Below, piece after piece: positions 42,235 to 50,824 of a stretch of DNA of 55,256 bases. Position numbers and translations under genes: made by a program. Below the pieces are notes generated by a model. That model saw only the letters and a list, made by a program, of their open reading frames with translations. It was not told where the DNA came from and did not search any database. This DNA is from Micrococcales bacterium (GTDB lineage: Bacteria > Actinomycetota > Actinomycetes > Actinomycetales > Microbacteriaceae): the NCBI GenBank assembly GCA_016212425.1, contig JACRGJ010000094.1, positions 1 to 55,256 of the forward strand, given 5' to 3'. Every line of letters begins with the position of its first letter. Position 1 is the first letter of the stretch.

Positions 42235-43059
42235 CTACCGGCTGACGTCGGCGCCGAAGTACTTCTGACCCAGCCGGCTCAGGGTGCCGTCCGCAGCCAG
42301 GCGGGCGAGCGCCTTGTCGACGGCGGACACCAGCGAGCCGCTGCCCCTGCGGAAGGTGAAGGCGCTGCGCGACTTCTCCGGGCTCTTGGCAGCCACCTTC
42401 AGGCCCGCCGTGTCACCGGACTTCTTCGAGTCGAGCCAGGTGAGCTCGTCGTTGACGGTGGCGTCGATCCGGCCCTGCTTGAGCAGCTCGATCGCCTGCG
42501 CCCAGCCCTCGACCTGCTCGACCGTCGCGCCGGAGTCCTGGGCGATCTGGTAGAATTCGCTGGTCAGGCTCTCGCCGGCGGTCTTGCCCTTCAGGTCGGC
42601 GAAGGAACGGATCTCGCTGTTCTCCGGCACGACGAGCACGCCGGTGGAGACGGTGTAGGGCGTGCTGAAGTCGTACTTCTTCACGCGGTCCGGGGTGATC
42701 GAGATCTGGTTGGCGATCACGTCGAAGCGCTTCGCATCCAGCCCGGCGAAGATCGCGTCGAACTGGGTTTCCTGGAACTCGGCCTTCACTCCGAGCTGCC
42801 GCGCGACCGCTTTCGCCACGTCGACGTCGTACCCGGTCAGGGCCCCCGAGCCACCCTCCCGGTAGGTGAACGGCCGGTAGGTGCCCTCGGTCGCGAAGAC
42901 GATCCTGCCGGCCTTCTTCACGTCCGCCAGGCTCAGCCCGCCCTGCGGGGCGGAGGATCCGGACGCCTGATCGGCAGGGCTGCCCGCGCATCCCGCGAGC
43001 GCGAGGGCGGCGGTCGCCGCCAGGGCGACAAGGGCGGTGCGGAGGCCGTGGGTGCGCAT
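42235..43059 (-). CDS. Amino-acid-binding lipoprotein of ABC transporter (cystine type)
   Basis: A 274-residue type 2 solute-binding protein. MRTHGLRTALVALAATAALALAGC is a lipoprotein signal with the lipidated Cys at about residue 24. The mature domain contains GRIVFATEGTYRPFTYRE, the ligand contact GYDVDVAKAVARQLG, FDAIFAGLDAKRFDVIANQIS in parts, and YDFSTPYTVSTG. These are closest to L-cystine binding proteins such as FliY/TcyJ, so cystine is the best guess. It is the first gene of the transporter operon, followed by permease and ATPase. Confidence 0.9.
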   Translation of the reverse strand: MRTHGLRTALVALAATAALALAGCAGSPADQASGSSAPQGGLSLADVKKAGRIVFATEGTYRPFTYREGGSGALTGYDVDVAKAVARQLGVKAEFQETQFDAIFAGLDAKRFDVIANQISITPDRVKKYDFSTPYTVSTGVLVVPENSEIRSFADLKGKTAGESLTSEFYQIAQDSGATVEQVEGWAQAIELLKQGRIDATVNDELTWLDSKKSGDTAGLKVAAKSPEKSRSAFTFRRGSGSLVSAVDKALARLAADGTLSRLGQKYFGADVSR

Positions 43060-43168
43060 GGGATCCTTCGATCGAGCGGATGCGGGGGTTCAGGGAGTGC
43101 CACGACCTTAACCGCGGCGCGGCGCGGGCATTCCCCGGATGACGCGACGTGACGCCAGCTCCGGCCCG

Positions 43169-44101
43169 CTACCGGGCGCGGTGGTCCGGGATCGTCAGCT
43201 TGGCGCCATGCCGCTCGTAGGAGATGCCGGCGGCGGTGATGAGACGCACCACCCGCTGGCGATGCCCGCGCCAGGGCTCGAGCAGCTCGCGCATCCCGTC
43301 GTCGTCGACGCGCCGCCCGGTGAGCGCCCAGCCCACCGTCTTGGCGACGTGGAAGTCGCCGAAGCTGACCGCATCCGGGTCTCCGTGCGAGCGCTGCACC
43401 GTCTCGGCCGCGGTCCACACGCCCACGCCGGGCACCGTGCGCAGCTTGCGGCGCGCCCCGGCGGGCGGATCGGCCGCCGCGCGCTCGAGACCCTCGGCCA
43501 CCTGCAGCACTCGCGCGAGGGTGTCGCGGCGCTGCGGGGTGACGCCCGCGCGGTGGTACTCCCACGACGGGATGCGGCGCCACGCCTCGGTGCTCGGCAG
43601 CACCGCCATGCCCGCGGGTGCCGGGCCCGGCGCGGTCTCGCCGTGCGCGCGCACCAGTCGGCTCCAGCTGCGTGAGGCCTCCATCCCGGTGACCTTCTGG
43701 AAGAAGACGGCCTGCAGCAGGGCGGCGAGCACGAGGCTCGTCCGGGCGAGCCGGAGGCCGGGGGCGCGGTGGTGCAGCTCCTTCACGAGCGGATGCCGCC
43801 CCGCGTCGAAGTCGGTGTCGTCGTCGTCGGCGCCGCACAGGCCAGGCACGCGGGCGATGGCCCGCTCGCGCCCGGGACCCCACGCCGCGGCGTGCACCTC
43901 GGCGCCGACCCGGCGGAGGTGCAGGGTCGCGGCGCCGGAGGAGGTGCGCAGGGTGAGCCAGCATCCGGATCCATCCCGGCGCGAGGTGGGGTCGGCGCCG
44001 AACTGGCCGAGCGCCCCGACGGTCTGGCGCAGGTCGAGCTCCCGCGTCGGCACGTACCGGGTGCGCAGCGGCTCATCGGCGCATCCGGAGCGGGTCGACA
44101 T
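43169..44101 (-). CDS. DNA-3-methyladenine glycosylase-like protein (HhH-GPD, AlkA type)
   Basis: A 310-residue base-excision-repair glycosylase. The helix-hairpin-helix is LRTVPGVGVWTAAETVQ, and the catalytic Asp follows in AVSFGDFHVAKTVGW. The N-terminal 110 residues form the AlkA-type beta domain. It removes alkylated purines from DNA. The start at 44101 is an ATG giving MSTRSGCADEPLRTRYVP. It is divergent from pfkA and upstream of the amino-acid importer on the same strand, with a 109-nt gap. Confidence 0.88.
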   Translation of the reverse strand: MSTRSGCADEPLRTRYVPTRELDLRQTVGALGQFGADPTSRRDGSGCWLTLRTSSGAATLHLRRVGAEVHAAAWGPGRERAIARVPGLCGADDDDTDFDAGRHPLVKELHHRAPGLRLARTSLVLAALLQAVFFQKVTGMEASRSWSRLVRAHGETAPGPAPAGMAVLPSTEAWRRIPSWEYHRAGVTPQRRDTLARVLQVAEGLERAAADPPAGARRKLRTVPGVGVWTAAETVQRSHGDPDAVSFGDFHVAKTVGWALTGRRVDDDGMRELLEPWRGHRQRVVRLITAAGISYERHGAKLTIPDHRAR

Positions 44102-44237
44102 GGTGCGGTCAGGGTACCTCCGGGCGCCGACGTCCGCGCCCGCCGTCGACGGCGACGCGGCGCACCGATTCGCGCCGCGTCGATGCTGTCCCGCGGGCAG
44201 GAGGACCCGGCCCCCGGCGCACGGCATGATGGAGCGC

Positions 44238-45263
44238 ATGGCCATCGGCATCCTCACCTCGGGCGGCGACTGCCCCGGGCTCAACGCGGTGATCCGGGCC
44301 GCGGTCCTCAAAGGGCAGATCACCGACGGCACCGAGTTCGTCGGATTCCGCGGCGGCTGGCGCGGCGTCGTGGAGGGCGACACGATGCCGCTCGGCCGCA
44401 AGGAGGTCATGGGCATCTCCAAGCAGGGCGGGACGATCCTCGGCACCTCCCGCACCAATCCCTTCGAGGAGGGCGGCGGTCCGGACCGGGTCGCCGAGGT
44501 GATGGCGGATGCCGGGGTCGACGCGCTCATCGCCATCGGGGGCGAGGGCACTCTGGCGGCGGCGAAGCGGCTGACGGACGCCGGCGTCCGCATCGTGGGC
44601 GTGCCGAAGACCGTCGACAACGATCTCTCGGCGACCGACTACACCTTCGGCTTCGACACGGCGGTGCAGATCGCGACCGAGGCGATGGACCGCCTGCGCA
44701 CCACAGGCGAGTCGCACCAGCGCTGCATGGTCGCCGAGGTCATGGGCCGGCACGTCGGGTGGATCGCCCTGCACTCGGGGATGGCATCCGGGGCGCACGC
44801 GATCCTGATCCCGGAGCGCAAGACGAGCATGGACGAGATCAGCGCCTGGGTCATGTCGGCGCACAATCGCGGGCGCGCACCGCTCATCGTGGTGGCCGAG
44901 GGCTTCAAGCTCGACACGATGGACGACGCCCACTCCGAGCGCGGTCTGGATGCCTTCGGGCGCCCCCGGCTCGGTGGCATCGGCGACATGCTCGCCCCGG
45001 AGCTGGAGGCCCGCACGGGCATCGAGACCCGCGCGACGACGCTCGGGCACATCCAGCGCGGCGGTACGCCGTCGGCGTACGACCGGGTGCTCGCCACCCG
45101 GTACGGGCTCGCCGCGGTCGACGCGGTGCGCGACCAGCGCTGGGGGCGGATGGTGGCGCTGCGCGGCACCCAGATCGTGCACGTGCCGTTCGAGGATGCG
45201 CTCGGGCGGCTGAAGACGGTGCCGCAGTCGCGCTACGACGAGGCCGCCATCCTCTTCGGATAG
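44238..45263 (+). CDS. pfkA: 6-phosphofructokinase
   Basis: A 341-residue PfkA-family enzyme: AIGILTSGGDCPGLNAVIR at the N-terminus, the effector/phosphate segment GGEGTLAAAKRL, PKTVDNDLSATDYTFGFDTA, and MGRHVGWIAL and GHIQRGGTPSAYDR. A Gly rather than Asp in the GGEGT motif points to ATP rather than pyrophosphate as the phosphoryl donor. It phosphorylates fructose 6-phosphate in glycolysis. Four in-frame starts lie close together (ATGs at 44226, 44229, 44238); 44238 matches the usual family N-terminus. Confidence 0.92.
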   Translation: MAIGILTSGGDCPGLNAVIRAAVLKGQITDGTEFVGFRGGWRGVVEGDTMPLGRKEVMGISKQGGTILGTSRTNPFEEGGGPDRVAEVMADAGVDALIAIGGEGTLAAAKRLTDAGVRIVGVPKTVDNDLSATDYTFGFDTAVQIATEAMDRLRTTGESHQRCMVAEVMGRHVGWIALHSGMASGAHAILIPERKTSMDEISAWVMSAHNRGRAPLIVVAEGFKLDTMDDAHSERGLDAFGRPRLGGIGDMLAPELEARTGIETRATTLGHIQRGGTPSAYDRVLATRYGLAAVDAVRDQRWGRMVALRGTQIVHVPFEDALGRLKTVPQSRYDEAAILFG

Positions 45264-45410
45264 AGGCGCGAGCGGGTTGAGGGGCCGCCCAGTCCAGCCT
45301 CGAAACCGTCACTGACGGGCCGAGAAACGGTCCCGAATTGGGTCTCCACGTGCTTCATCGCTGCGCGGTGCGCTGGTTCGCCAGAATGGCTATTCACGAT
45401 CGGAGGCCAC

Positions 45411-46010
45411 ATGACGCGGGACCCTTCCTCTTCCCTTCACGTCACAGTGCGTTCCTATGTCTCATCGGACGAGGTCGGGTGGGTGCGATGTCGCGCCCTG
45501 TCGCTTCTATCCACTCAGTACTACGACGACGTGAAGCCGCGGCGGACACCGCTCAGAGAGCCGTCGATCGCGCTGGTGGCCACCGATGCTGCCAATGGTC
45601 TCGTTGGCCTTCTGGACGTTGAGATCGACAGAGACTCGGCCACGATCGACACGGTTGCCGTGCATCCCGACCATCAAAATTGCGGCGTAGCCACTGCTCT
45701 TCTTGATAGGTGTCTTCCGCTACTGAAAGCACACGGCGTCACCTCCCTCGATGCGTGGACCCGAGAGGATGCGGCCGCCAATCGCTGGTACCGGAGAAAT
45801 GGATTCGTAGAGAACGTGCGTTACGTGCACGTACACCTCGGGGAAGACGACGACCGGACCGGATTCGAAAGCCCGGAAGGCCTTAGCGCGCCTGTTACAG
45901 CATTCCTGCACGGCCGTATAGAGGACGAGAGGTTACTACGGTCCCGATATCACCGAGTTTATGTTTGCCGTCAATACGTGCGAGCACTATTGCATCCCGG
46001 TGCCGCGTAG
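45411..46010 (+). CDS. GNAT-family N-acetyltransferase
   Basis: A 199-residue acetyltransferase. The acetyl-CoA binding motif A reads IDTVAVHPDHQNCGVATALLDR, followed by ANRWYRRNGFVENVRYVHV (motif B region). The acceptor is unknown. The gene has CGGAGGCC just before ATG 45411. Its sequence is clearly less GC-rich than the neighbours, with A/T at many third positions, and it carries an unusual C-terminal extension of about 50 residues (after residue 150). This suggests horizontal transfer. Confidence 0.85.
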   Translation: MTRDPSSSLHVTVRSYVSSDEVGWVRCRALSLLSTQYYDDVKPRRTPLREPSIALVATDAANGLVGLLDVEIDRDSATIDTVAVHPDHQNCGVATALLDRCLPLLKAHGVTSLDAWTREDAAANRWYRRNGFVENVRYVHVHLGEDDDRTGFESPEGLSAPVTAFLHGRIEDERLLRSRYHRVYVCRQYVRALLHPGAA

Positions 46011-46020
46011 ACCCGATTAC

Positions 46021-46103
46021 GCGGCGGGGGTTCCTCCGGATGAGGGAGCCGATCGCACCCGGAACGTGCAGCGCACGCGCCGATCCCCGGAGAACCCCGC
46101 GGC
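46021..46103. repeat. Diverged intergenic inverted repeat
   Basis: CGGGGGTTCCTCCGG (from about 46025) and CCGGAGAACCCCGCGG (about 46087-46102) are imperfect inverted repeats with a one-base bulge, enclosing about 47 nt. Size and intergenic location resemble family 1, but the arms are different, and the interior has GGAACGTGCAGCGC. It lies between the acetyltransferase and the quinone reductase-like gene. Confidence 0.5.
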
Positions 46104-46139
46104 GCCAACCGCGGCCTCTCGGCGCGTAGCGTGGAACTC

Positions 46140-47132
46140 ATGGTGCGCGCTCTCGTCGTGACCCGGGACGAATCCGGATCCTCCGCCGGCATCCGCGACC
46201 TCACGGAGGCGGAGCTCGGCGACGAGGCCGTCCTCGTCGAGGTGCTGTGGTCGTCGCTGAACTACAAGGACGGACTCGCGCTCGCCGGGAACCCGGGCGT
46301 CGCCCGGGTGTCGCCGCTGGTGCCCGGCATCGACGTGGTCGGCCGGGTGCTCGAGTCGGCGGATGCGCGGTGCGCGCCCGGCGACGAGGTGGTGCTGACC
46401 GGTTCGGGACTCGGGGAGACGCGGCACGGCGGCTACGCCGAGCGGGCACGGGTGCCCGGCGAGCTCCTCGTGCGGGTGCCCGAGGAGCTCGGCGCGCGAC
46501 GCGCCGCCGCGATCGGCACTGCGGGCTTCACCGCGGCGCAGGCGGTGCTCGCGCTGGAGCGGCACGCGGCATCCGCGTTCCAGGCTCCAGACGGACCGGT
46601 GCTCGTGACCGGCGCGAGCGGTGGGGTCGGCACCGTGGCCGTCGCGCTGCTCGCCGCGTCCGGGCGTGAGGTGGTCGCCTCCACCGGGCGCGCATCCGAG
46701 GCGGAGCGGCTGCGGCGCCTCGGCGCGTCCGAGGTGGTCGATCGCGCCGAACTGGCCGCGGCGGGGGCGCCCCTGCAGCGGATGCGGTGGGCCGCCGCGA
46801 TCGACTCCGTCGGCGGCGCGACGCTCGCGAACGTGCTCGCCCAGACCCGCTCCGGCGGCACGGTCGCCGCGTGCGGGCTGGCGGCGAGCGCCGACCTCCC
46901 GACGAGCGTGCATCCGTTCATCCTCCGGGCGGTGGCGCTGCTCGGCATCAACTCCGTGGACGCGTCGCTCGCCGAGCGTGAGGCGGTCTGGGCGCGGCTC
47001 GCGCGGGACCTCGACCCGGAGCTGCTGGACGCATCGTCCACCGAGCTCCGGCTCGATGACGTGATCGCGGCCGGCCCGCGGATCCTCGCCGGCGAGATCG
47101 CGGGACGCACGCTCGTCCGCGTGGCGGGCTGA
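46140..47132 (+). CDS. MDR-family quinone/acrylyl-CoA reductase (YhdH-like)
   Basis: A 330-residue medium-chain dehydrogenase/reductase without the usual zinc-binding residues. It has SSLNYKDGLALAGNPGV at the substrate side, GIDVVGRV, and the NADPH motif VTGASGGVGTVAVALL. The pattern GNPGVARVSPLVPGIDVVG is typical of the YhdH/acrylyl-CoA reductase group. The likely reaction is NADPH-dependent reduction of an activated double bond. ATG 46140 is preferred over a GTG at 46131. The DUF1304 gene begins 4 nt after its stop, so they are probably co-transcribed. Confidence 0.86.
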   Translation: MVRALVVTRDESGSSAGIRDLTEAELGDEAVLVEVLWSSLNYKDGLALAGNPGVARVSPLVPGIDVVGRVLESADARCAPGDEVVLTGSGLGETRHGGYAERARVPGELLVRVPEELGARRAAAIGTAGFTAAQAVLALERHAASAFQAPDGPVLVTGASGGVGTVAVALLAASGREVVASTGRASEAERLRRLGASEVVDRAELAAAGAPLQRMRWAAAIDSVGGATLANVLAQTRSGGTVAACGLAASADLPTSVHPFILRAVALLGINSVDASLAEREAVWARLARDLDPELLDASSTELRLDDVIAAGPRILAGEIAGRTLVRVAG

Positions 47133-47136
47133 GCGC

Positions 47137-47547
47137 GTGGCCACGGTGCTGCTGGTCGCCGGGGCGGTGCTCGCCGGCATCGCGGCGCTCATCCACGTGC
47201 TGATCTTCGTGCTCGAGAGCATCACCTGGTCGGTGCCGCGCACCTGGCGCCGGTTCGGGGTGACCAGTCAGGCGGATGCCGAGGTCATCCGGCCGATGGC
47301 GTTCAACCAGGGCTTCTACAACCTCTTCCTCGCGATCGGCGCGCTGGTCGGCATCGTGCTGCTCGCCACGCCGGTGGCGCAGGCGGGTTTCGCGGTGACG
47401 GCGTTCGCGACGGCGTCGATGCTCGCCGCCGCGCTCGTGCTGGTGCTCTCCTCGCCGAGGCTCGGTCGGGCGGCAGCGACCCAGGGCGCCGCGCCCCTCG
47501 TCGCGCTGATCCTCCTGGTCGCCTCGGTGCTGGTCCCCGCGGGGTGA
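47137..47547 (+). CDS. DUF1304 membrane protein
   Basis: A 136-residue protein with four hydrophobic spans (VLLVAGAVLAGIAALIHVLIF, YNLFLAIGALVGIVLLATPV, AFATASMLAAALVLVL, PLVALILLVASVLVPAG in parts). The DUF1304 signature HVLIFVLESITWSVPRTWRRFG is clear. The function is unknown. It starts with GTG at 47137, 4 nt after the upstream reductase, and converges on hemL. Length is normal for the family. Confidence 0.9.
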   Translation: MATVLLVAGAVLAGIAALIHVLIFVLESITWSVPRTWRRFGVTSQADAEVIRPMAFNQGFYNLFLAIGALVGIVLLATPVAQAGFAVTAFATASMLAAALVLVLSSPRLGRAAATQGAAPLVALILLVASVLVPAG

Positions 47548-47566
47548 GGAGCCGCCGCACCGCGTT

Positions 47567-48895
47567 CTACGCAGCGGCAGCGGCGCGCGCGGCGGCGGGG
47601 AGGGCGTCGAGGATGCGGTCGAGGGCCGCGTCGTCGTGCGCGGCGCTGAGAAACCACGCCTCGAAGACGCTCGGCGGCAGCGACACCCCGGAGGCGAGCA
47701 TCGACTGGAAGAACGGGCCGTAGCGGAAGGCATCCTGCGCCCGGGCGTCGTCGTAGTCGCGAACGGGCTCGGAGCGGAACGCGATCGAGAACAGCGACCC
47801 CGCGCGGGAGACGACGTGCGCCACCCCCTCGGCGGAGAGGGCGTCCGAGGCGGCGGTCGAGACGACATCCGCCGCGCGGTCGATCGCCGCGTAGACGGCC
47901 GGGGTCGCGTGCCGCAGGGTCGCGATGCCGGCGGCGACGGCCACCGGGTTCCCGGACAGGGTGCCGGCCTGGTACACCGGGCCGATCGGGGCGAGCAGGT
48001 CCATGATCGACGCGCGTCCGCCGAGCGCGGCGACCGGCATCCCCCCGCCGATGACCTTGCCGAAGGTGACGAGGTCGGGCGTCCAGCCCGCGCCGTCCGG
48101 CACCACCCGCGCGGCCTCCAGGCCCCACCACCCCGCCGGACCGACCCGGAATCCCGTGAGCACCTCGTCGACGATGAGCAGCGCGCCGTTCTCGTGCGCC
48201 AGCGCCGAGAGGGTGCGGTTGAAGCCGCGCTCGGGGGTGAGCACGCCCGCGTTCGCGCCCGCCGCCTCCGTGATCACCGCGGCGATGCGGCCGGGATGCG
48301 CGGCGAATGCGGCCCGCACCGCGTCGAGGTCGTTGTAGGGCAGCACCAGGGTCAGGGCGGCGATGGCGCCGGGCACGCCCGCCGACCCGGGCAGCGCCAG
48401 CGTCGCGACCCCCGAGCCGGCCTCCGCCAGCAGCCCGTCCGAGTGCCCGTGGTAGTGCCCGGCGAACTTGACGATCAGGTCGCGCCCGGTGGCCCCGCGG
48501 GCCAGGCGGATCGCGGTCATCGTCGCCTCGGTGCCGGTGGAGACGAGCCGCAGCTTCTGCAGCGAGCGGATGCCGTCGACGGTGGTGCGCTCGCGCACCA
48601 GCTCCGCGAGCTCGGTCTCGGACGGCGTCGTCGCGCCGAAGGAGAGCCCGCGGGCCGCGGCATCCTGCACCGCCAGCACGACCGCCGGGTGCGCGTGCCC
48701 GAGCAGCGCCGGCCCCCACGAGCAGACCAGGTCGACGTACTCCCGGCCCTCGACGTCGGTGACATAGGGGCCGCGGGCGCCGACGAGGAACCGCGGCGTG
48801 CCGCCCACCGAGCGGTACGCGCGCACCGGCGAGTCCACCCCGCCGGGCAGCACGCCCTCCGCGCGGGCGAACTCCGCCGCGTTGTCCCGCGTCAC
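47567..48895 (-). CDS. hemL: Glutamate-1-semialdehyde 2,1-aminomutase
   Basis: A 442-residue PLP enzyme converting glutamate-1-semialdehyde to 5-aminolevulinate, the first committed tetrapyrrole precursor. Features: [76 protein letters not shown] and the PLP lysine in [18 protein letters not shown]. It starts with GTG at 48895. It is the most downstream gene of the heme cluster, separated from hemB by 169 nt. Its C-terminus is Ala-rich. Confidence 0.95.
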   Translation of the reverse strand: MTRDNAAEFARAEGVLPGGVDSPVRAYRSVGGTPRFLVGARGPYVTDVEGREYVDLVCSWGPALLGHAHPAVVLAVQDAAARGLSFGATTPSETELAELVRERTTVDGIRSLQKLRLVSTGTEATMTAIRLARGATGRDLIVKFAGHYHGHSDGLLAEAGSGVATLALPGSAGVPGAIAALTLVLPYNDLDAVRAAFAAHPGRIAAVITEAAGANAGVLTPERGFNRTLSALAHENGALLIVDEVLTGFRVGPAGWWGLEAARVVPDGAGWTPDLVTFGKVIGGGMPVAALGGRASIMDLLAPIGPVYQAGTLSGNPVAVAAGIATLRHATPAVYAAIDRAADVVSTAASDALSAEGVAHVVSRAGSLFSIAFRSEPVRDYDDARAQDAFRYGPFFQSMLASGVSLPPSVFEAWFLSAAHDDAALDRILDALPAAARAAAAA

Positions 48896-49064
48896 GTGGC
48901 TGCTCCCCTCACGCGGTGCGCGTTGTCGAGGGCGCCCCCTCCGAGGGGACGCAACACGCCCTTCCCACGCTGCGTCCCCGGCGTGTCAAGGGTCATTCGC
49001 GACCCCTCGGGGAGGGGCACCCGCACCCGCATCCGCGCCCCCACCCGCACGCACACGCGGGAGT
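48896..49064 (-). other. GC-rich gap between hemB and hemL with direct repeat
   Basis: The 169-nt gap breaks the otherwise overlapping heme genes. A 13-nt direct repeat TCACGCGGTGCGC lies at 48909-48921 and at 49065-49077; the latter is the end of hemB including its stop codon. Between them are purine- and pyrimidine-biased tracts and short CCCCTCCGAGGGG-type hairpins. No gene is seen. The repeat could mark a partial duplication or insertion. Confidence 0.5.
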
Positions 49065-50066
49065 TCACGCGGTGCGCCCCTCGCGGATGAGTGCCGCCGC
49101 CTCGAGCGCGAAGTAGCTCAGCACCGCCGAGGCGCCGGCGCGGCGGATGCCGGTCAGCGTCTCGAGGATCGCGCGCTCCCTGTCGATCCAGCCGTTCGCC
49201 GCGGCCGCCTGGATCATCGCGTACTCGCCGGACACCTGATACGCCCACACCGGCACGGGCGACGCGGCCGCGGCGTCGGCGAGCACATCGAGGTAGCTCA
49301 TCGCGGGCTTCACCATGACCACGTCGGCGCCCTCCTCGACGTCGAGCAGCACCTCGCGGGCGCCCTGACGCCGATTCGCCGGGTCGATCTGGTACGAGCG
49401 GCGGTCGCCGACGAGCGAGGATGCGACGGCCTCCCGGAAGGGTCCGTAGAACGCCGAGGCGTACTTCGCCGCGTACGCCAGGATGCCGGTGCGGGGGTGA
49501 CCGGCGGCGTCGAGCGCGGAGCGCACGACGCCGGTCTGGCCGTCCATCATCCCGGAGAGGCCCAGCAGCGCCGAGCCGGCCTCGGCCTGGGCGAGCGCCA
49601 TCGCGGCGTAGCGGGCGAGGGAGGCGTCGTTGTCGACGCGCCCCGCCGCATCCAGCACACCGCAGTGCCCGTGGTCGGTGAACTCGTCGAGGCAGAGGTC
49701 GGTCTGCACCACGAGCGCATCCCCGGCCTCGGCCACCGCGACCCGGGTGGCCACGTTGAGGATGCCGTCGGGATCCGTCGCCCCCGAGCCCACCGCATCC
49801 TTCGACGAGGGCACGCCGAACAGCATCACCCCGCCGATTCCCGCCTCCGCGGCGCGGCGCAGCTCGCCCCGGAGCGAGTCGAGCGAGTGCTGCACGACCC
49901 CCGGCATCGACCCGATCGGCACCGGCTCCGACACCCCCTCCCGCACGAACAGCGGCAGCACCAGCTCGGCCGGATGCAGCCGCGTCTCGGCCACGAGACG
50001 GCGCATCGCCGGCGTCTCGCGCAGTCGGCGGGGGCGGATGCGGGGGAGCGGCCCGGCGTCGCTCAC
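49065..50066 (-). CDS. hemB: Porphobilinogen synthase (delta-aminolevulinate dehydratase)
   Basis: A 333-residue TIM-barrel enzyme condensing two 5-aminolevulinates to porphobilinogen. Schiff-base lysine motifs are [14 protein letters not shown] and [13 protein letters not shown]. The metal-binding segment reads [15 protein letters not shown], with two Cys and one Asp where fully zinc-type enzymes have three Cys. The GTG at 50066 overlaps the hemD stop (GTGA). It lies between hemD and hemL on the minus strand. Confidence 0.95.
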   Translation of the reverse strand: MSDAGPLPRIRPRRLRETPAMRRLVAETRLHPAELVLPLFVREGVSEPVPIGSMPGVVQHSLDSLRGELRRAAEAGIGGVMLFGVPSSKDAVGSGATDPDGILNVATRVAVAEAGDALVVQTDLCLDEFTDHGHCGVLDAAGRVDNDASLARYAAMALAQAEAGSALLGLSGMMDGQTGVVRSALDAAGHPRTGILAYAAKYASAFYGPFREAVASSLVGDRRSYQIDPANRRQGAREVLLDVEEGADVVMVKPAMSYLDVLADAAAASPVPVWAYQVSGEYAMIQAAAANGWIDRERAILETLTGIRRAGASAVLSYFALEAAALIREGRTA

Positions 50067-50824
50067 GCGCCGTCCTCCACGCACTCCACGAGCGCGGCCA
50101 CCATGCCCGCGGCGCTGCGCTCATCCGCGATCCCGGTGACCGCGAGCCCCGCCGCCCGGGTGTCGAACGCCGTCCGCGGGCCGATGCAGATCACCACGGC
50201 CTCCTCGCGGAGCGGCGCGAACTGCGCCGCGATCTGCCGCGCCACCGAGCCGGAGGTGACGAGCATCGCGCCGATCCGGCCGTCCGCGACCTCGGCTCGC
50301 ACATCCGGATCGACGGGAACGCCGACGGTGCGGTAGGCGGTGACCCACTCGACACGGAAGCCCACCCGCGAGAGGCCGGCGACGAGGGTCGGCTCGGCGA
50401 GATCGGACTGCGGGATGAGCACCCGCCCGCGGATATCGCTGTGCGGCCACTCGGTCACGAGCCCCCGCGCGGAGTTGTCGCGCTGCGGCACGAAGTCGGT
50501 GCGGTACCCGGCCAGCGTGAGGGCGGCGGCGGTCGTCTCCCCGACGGCGGCGATCCGCGTCGACTCCGGCACGACCACCTGCTGGCTGACCAGCACGTCG
50601 ACGGTGGTCGCGCTGGTCACGACGAGCCACTCGAACTGTCCGTCTTGCAGGGAGCGCAGCGCCCGACCGAGCCCCACGGGGTCGTCGCTCGGGGCGAAGT
50701 TGATGAGCGGGGCGATCACCGGACCGGCGCCCTCGGCGCGCAGCAGCGCCGCCACCTGGTCGCCCCAGCGCCCGCCGCGCGGCACGAGGACGCGCCAGCC
50801 GGTGAGGGGGCGGTGCGCGGTCAT
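50063..50824 (-). CDS. hemD: Uroporphyrinogen-III synthase
   Basis: A 253-residue HemD-family protein: two-domain alpha/beta fold with [14 protein letters not shown] at the start, [39 protein letters not shown], and [15 protein letters not shown] with ICIGPRTAF. It closes hydroxymethylbilane with inversion of ring D to uroporphyrinogen III. The ATG at 50824 overlaps the hemC stop by 4 nt. It lies between hemC and hemB, the usual order in actinobacteria. Confidence 0.93.
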   Translation of the reverse strand: MTAHRPLTGWRVLVPRGGRWGDQVAALLRAEGAGPVIAPLINFAPSDDPVGLGRALRSLQDGQFEWLVVTSATTVDVLVSQQVVVPESTRIAAVGETTAAALTLAGYRTDFVPQRDNSARGLVTEWPHSDIRGRVLIPQSDLAEPTLVAGLSRVGFRVEWVTAYRTVGVPVDPDVRAEVADGRIGAMLVTSGSVARQIAAQFAPLREEAVVICIGPRTAFDTRAAGLAVTGIADERSAAGMVAALVECVEDGA

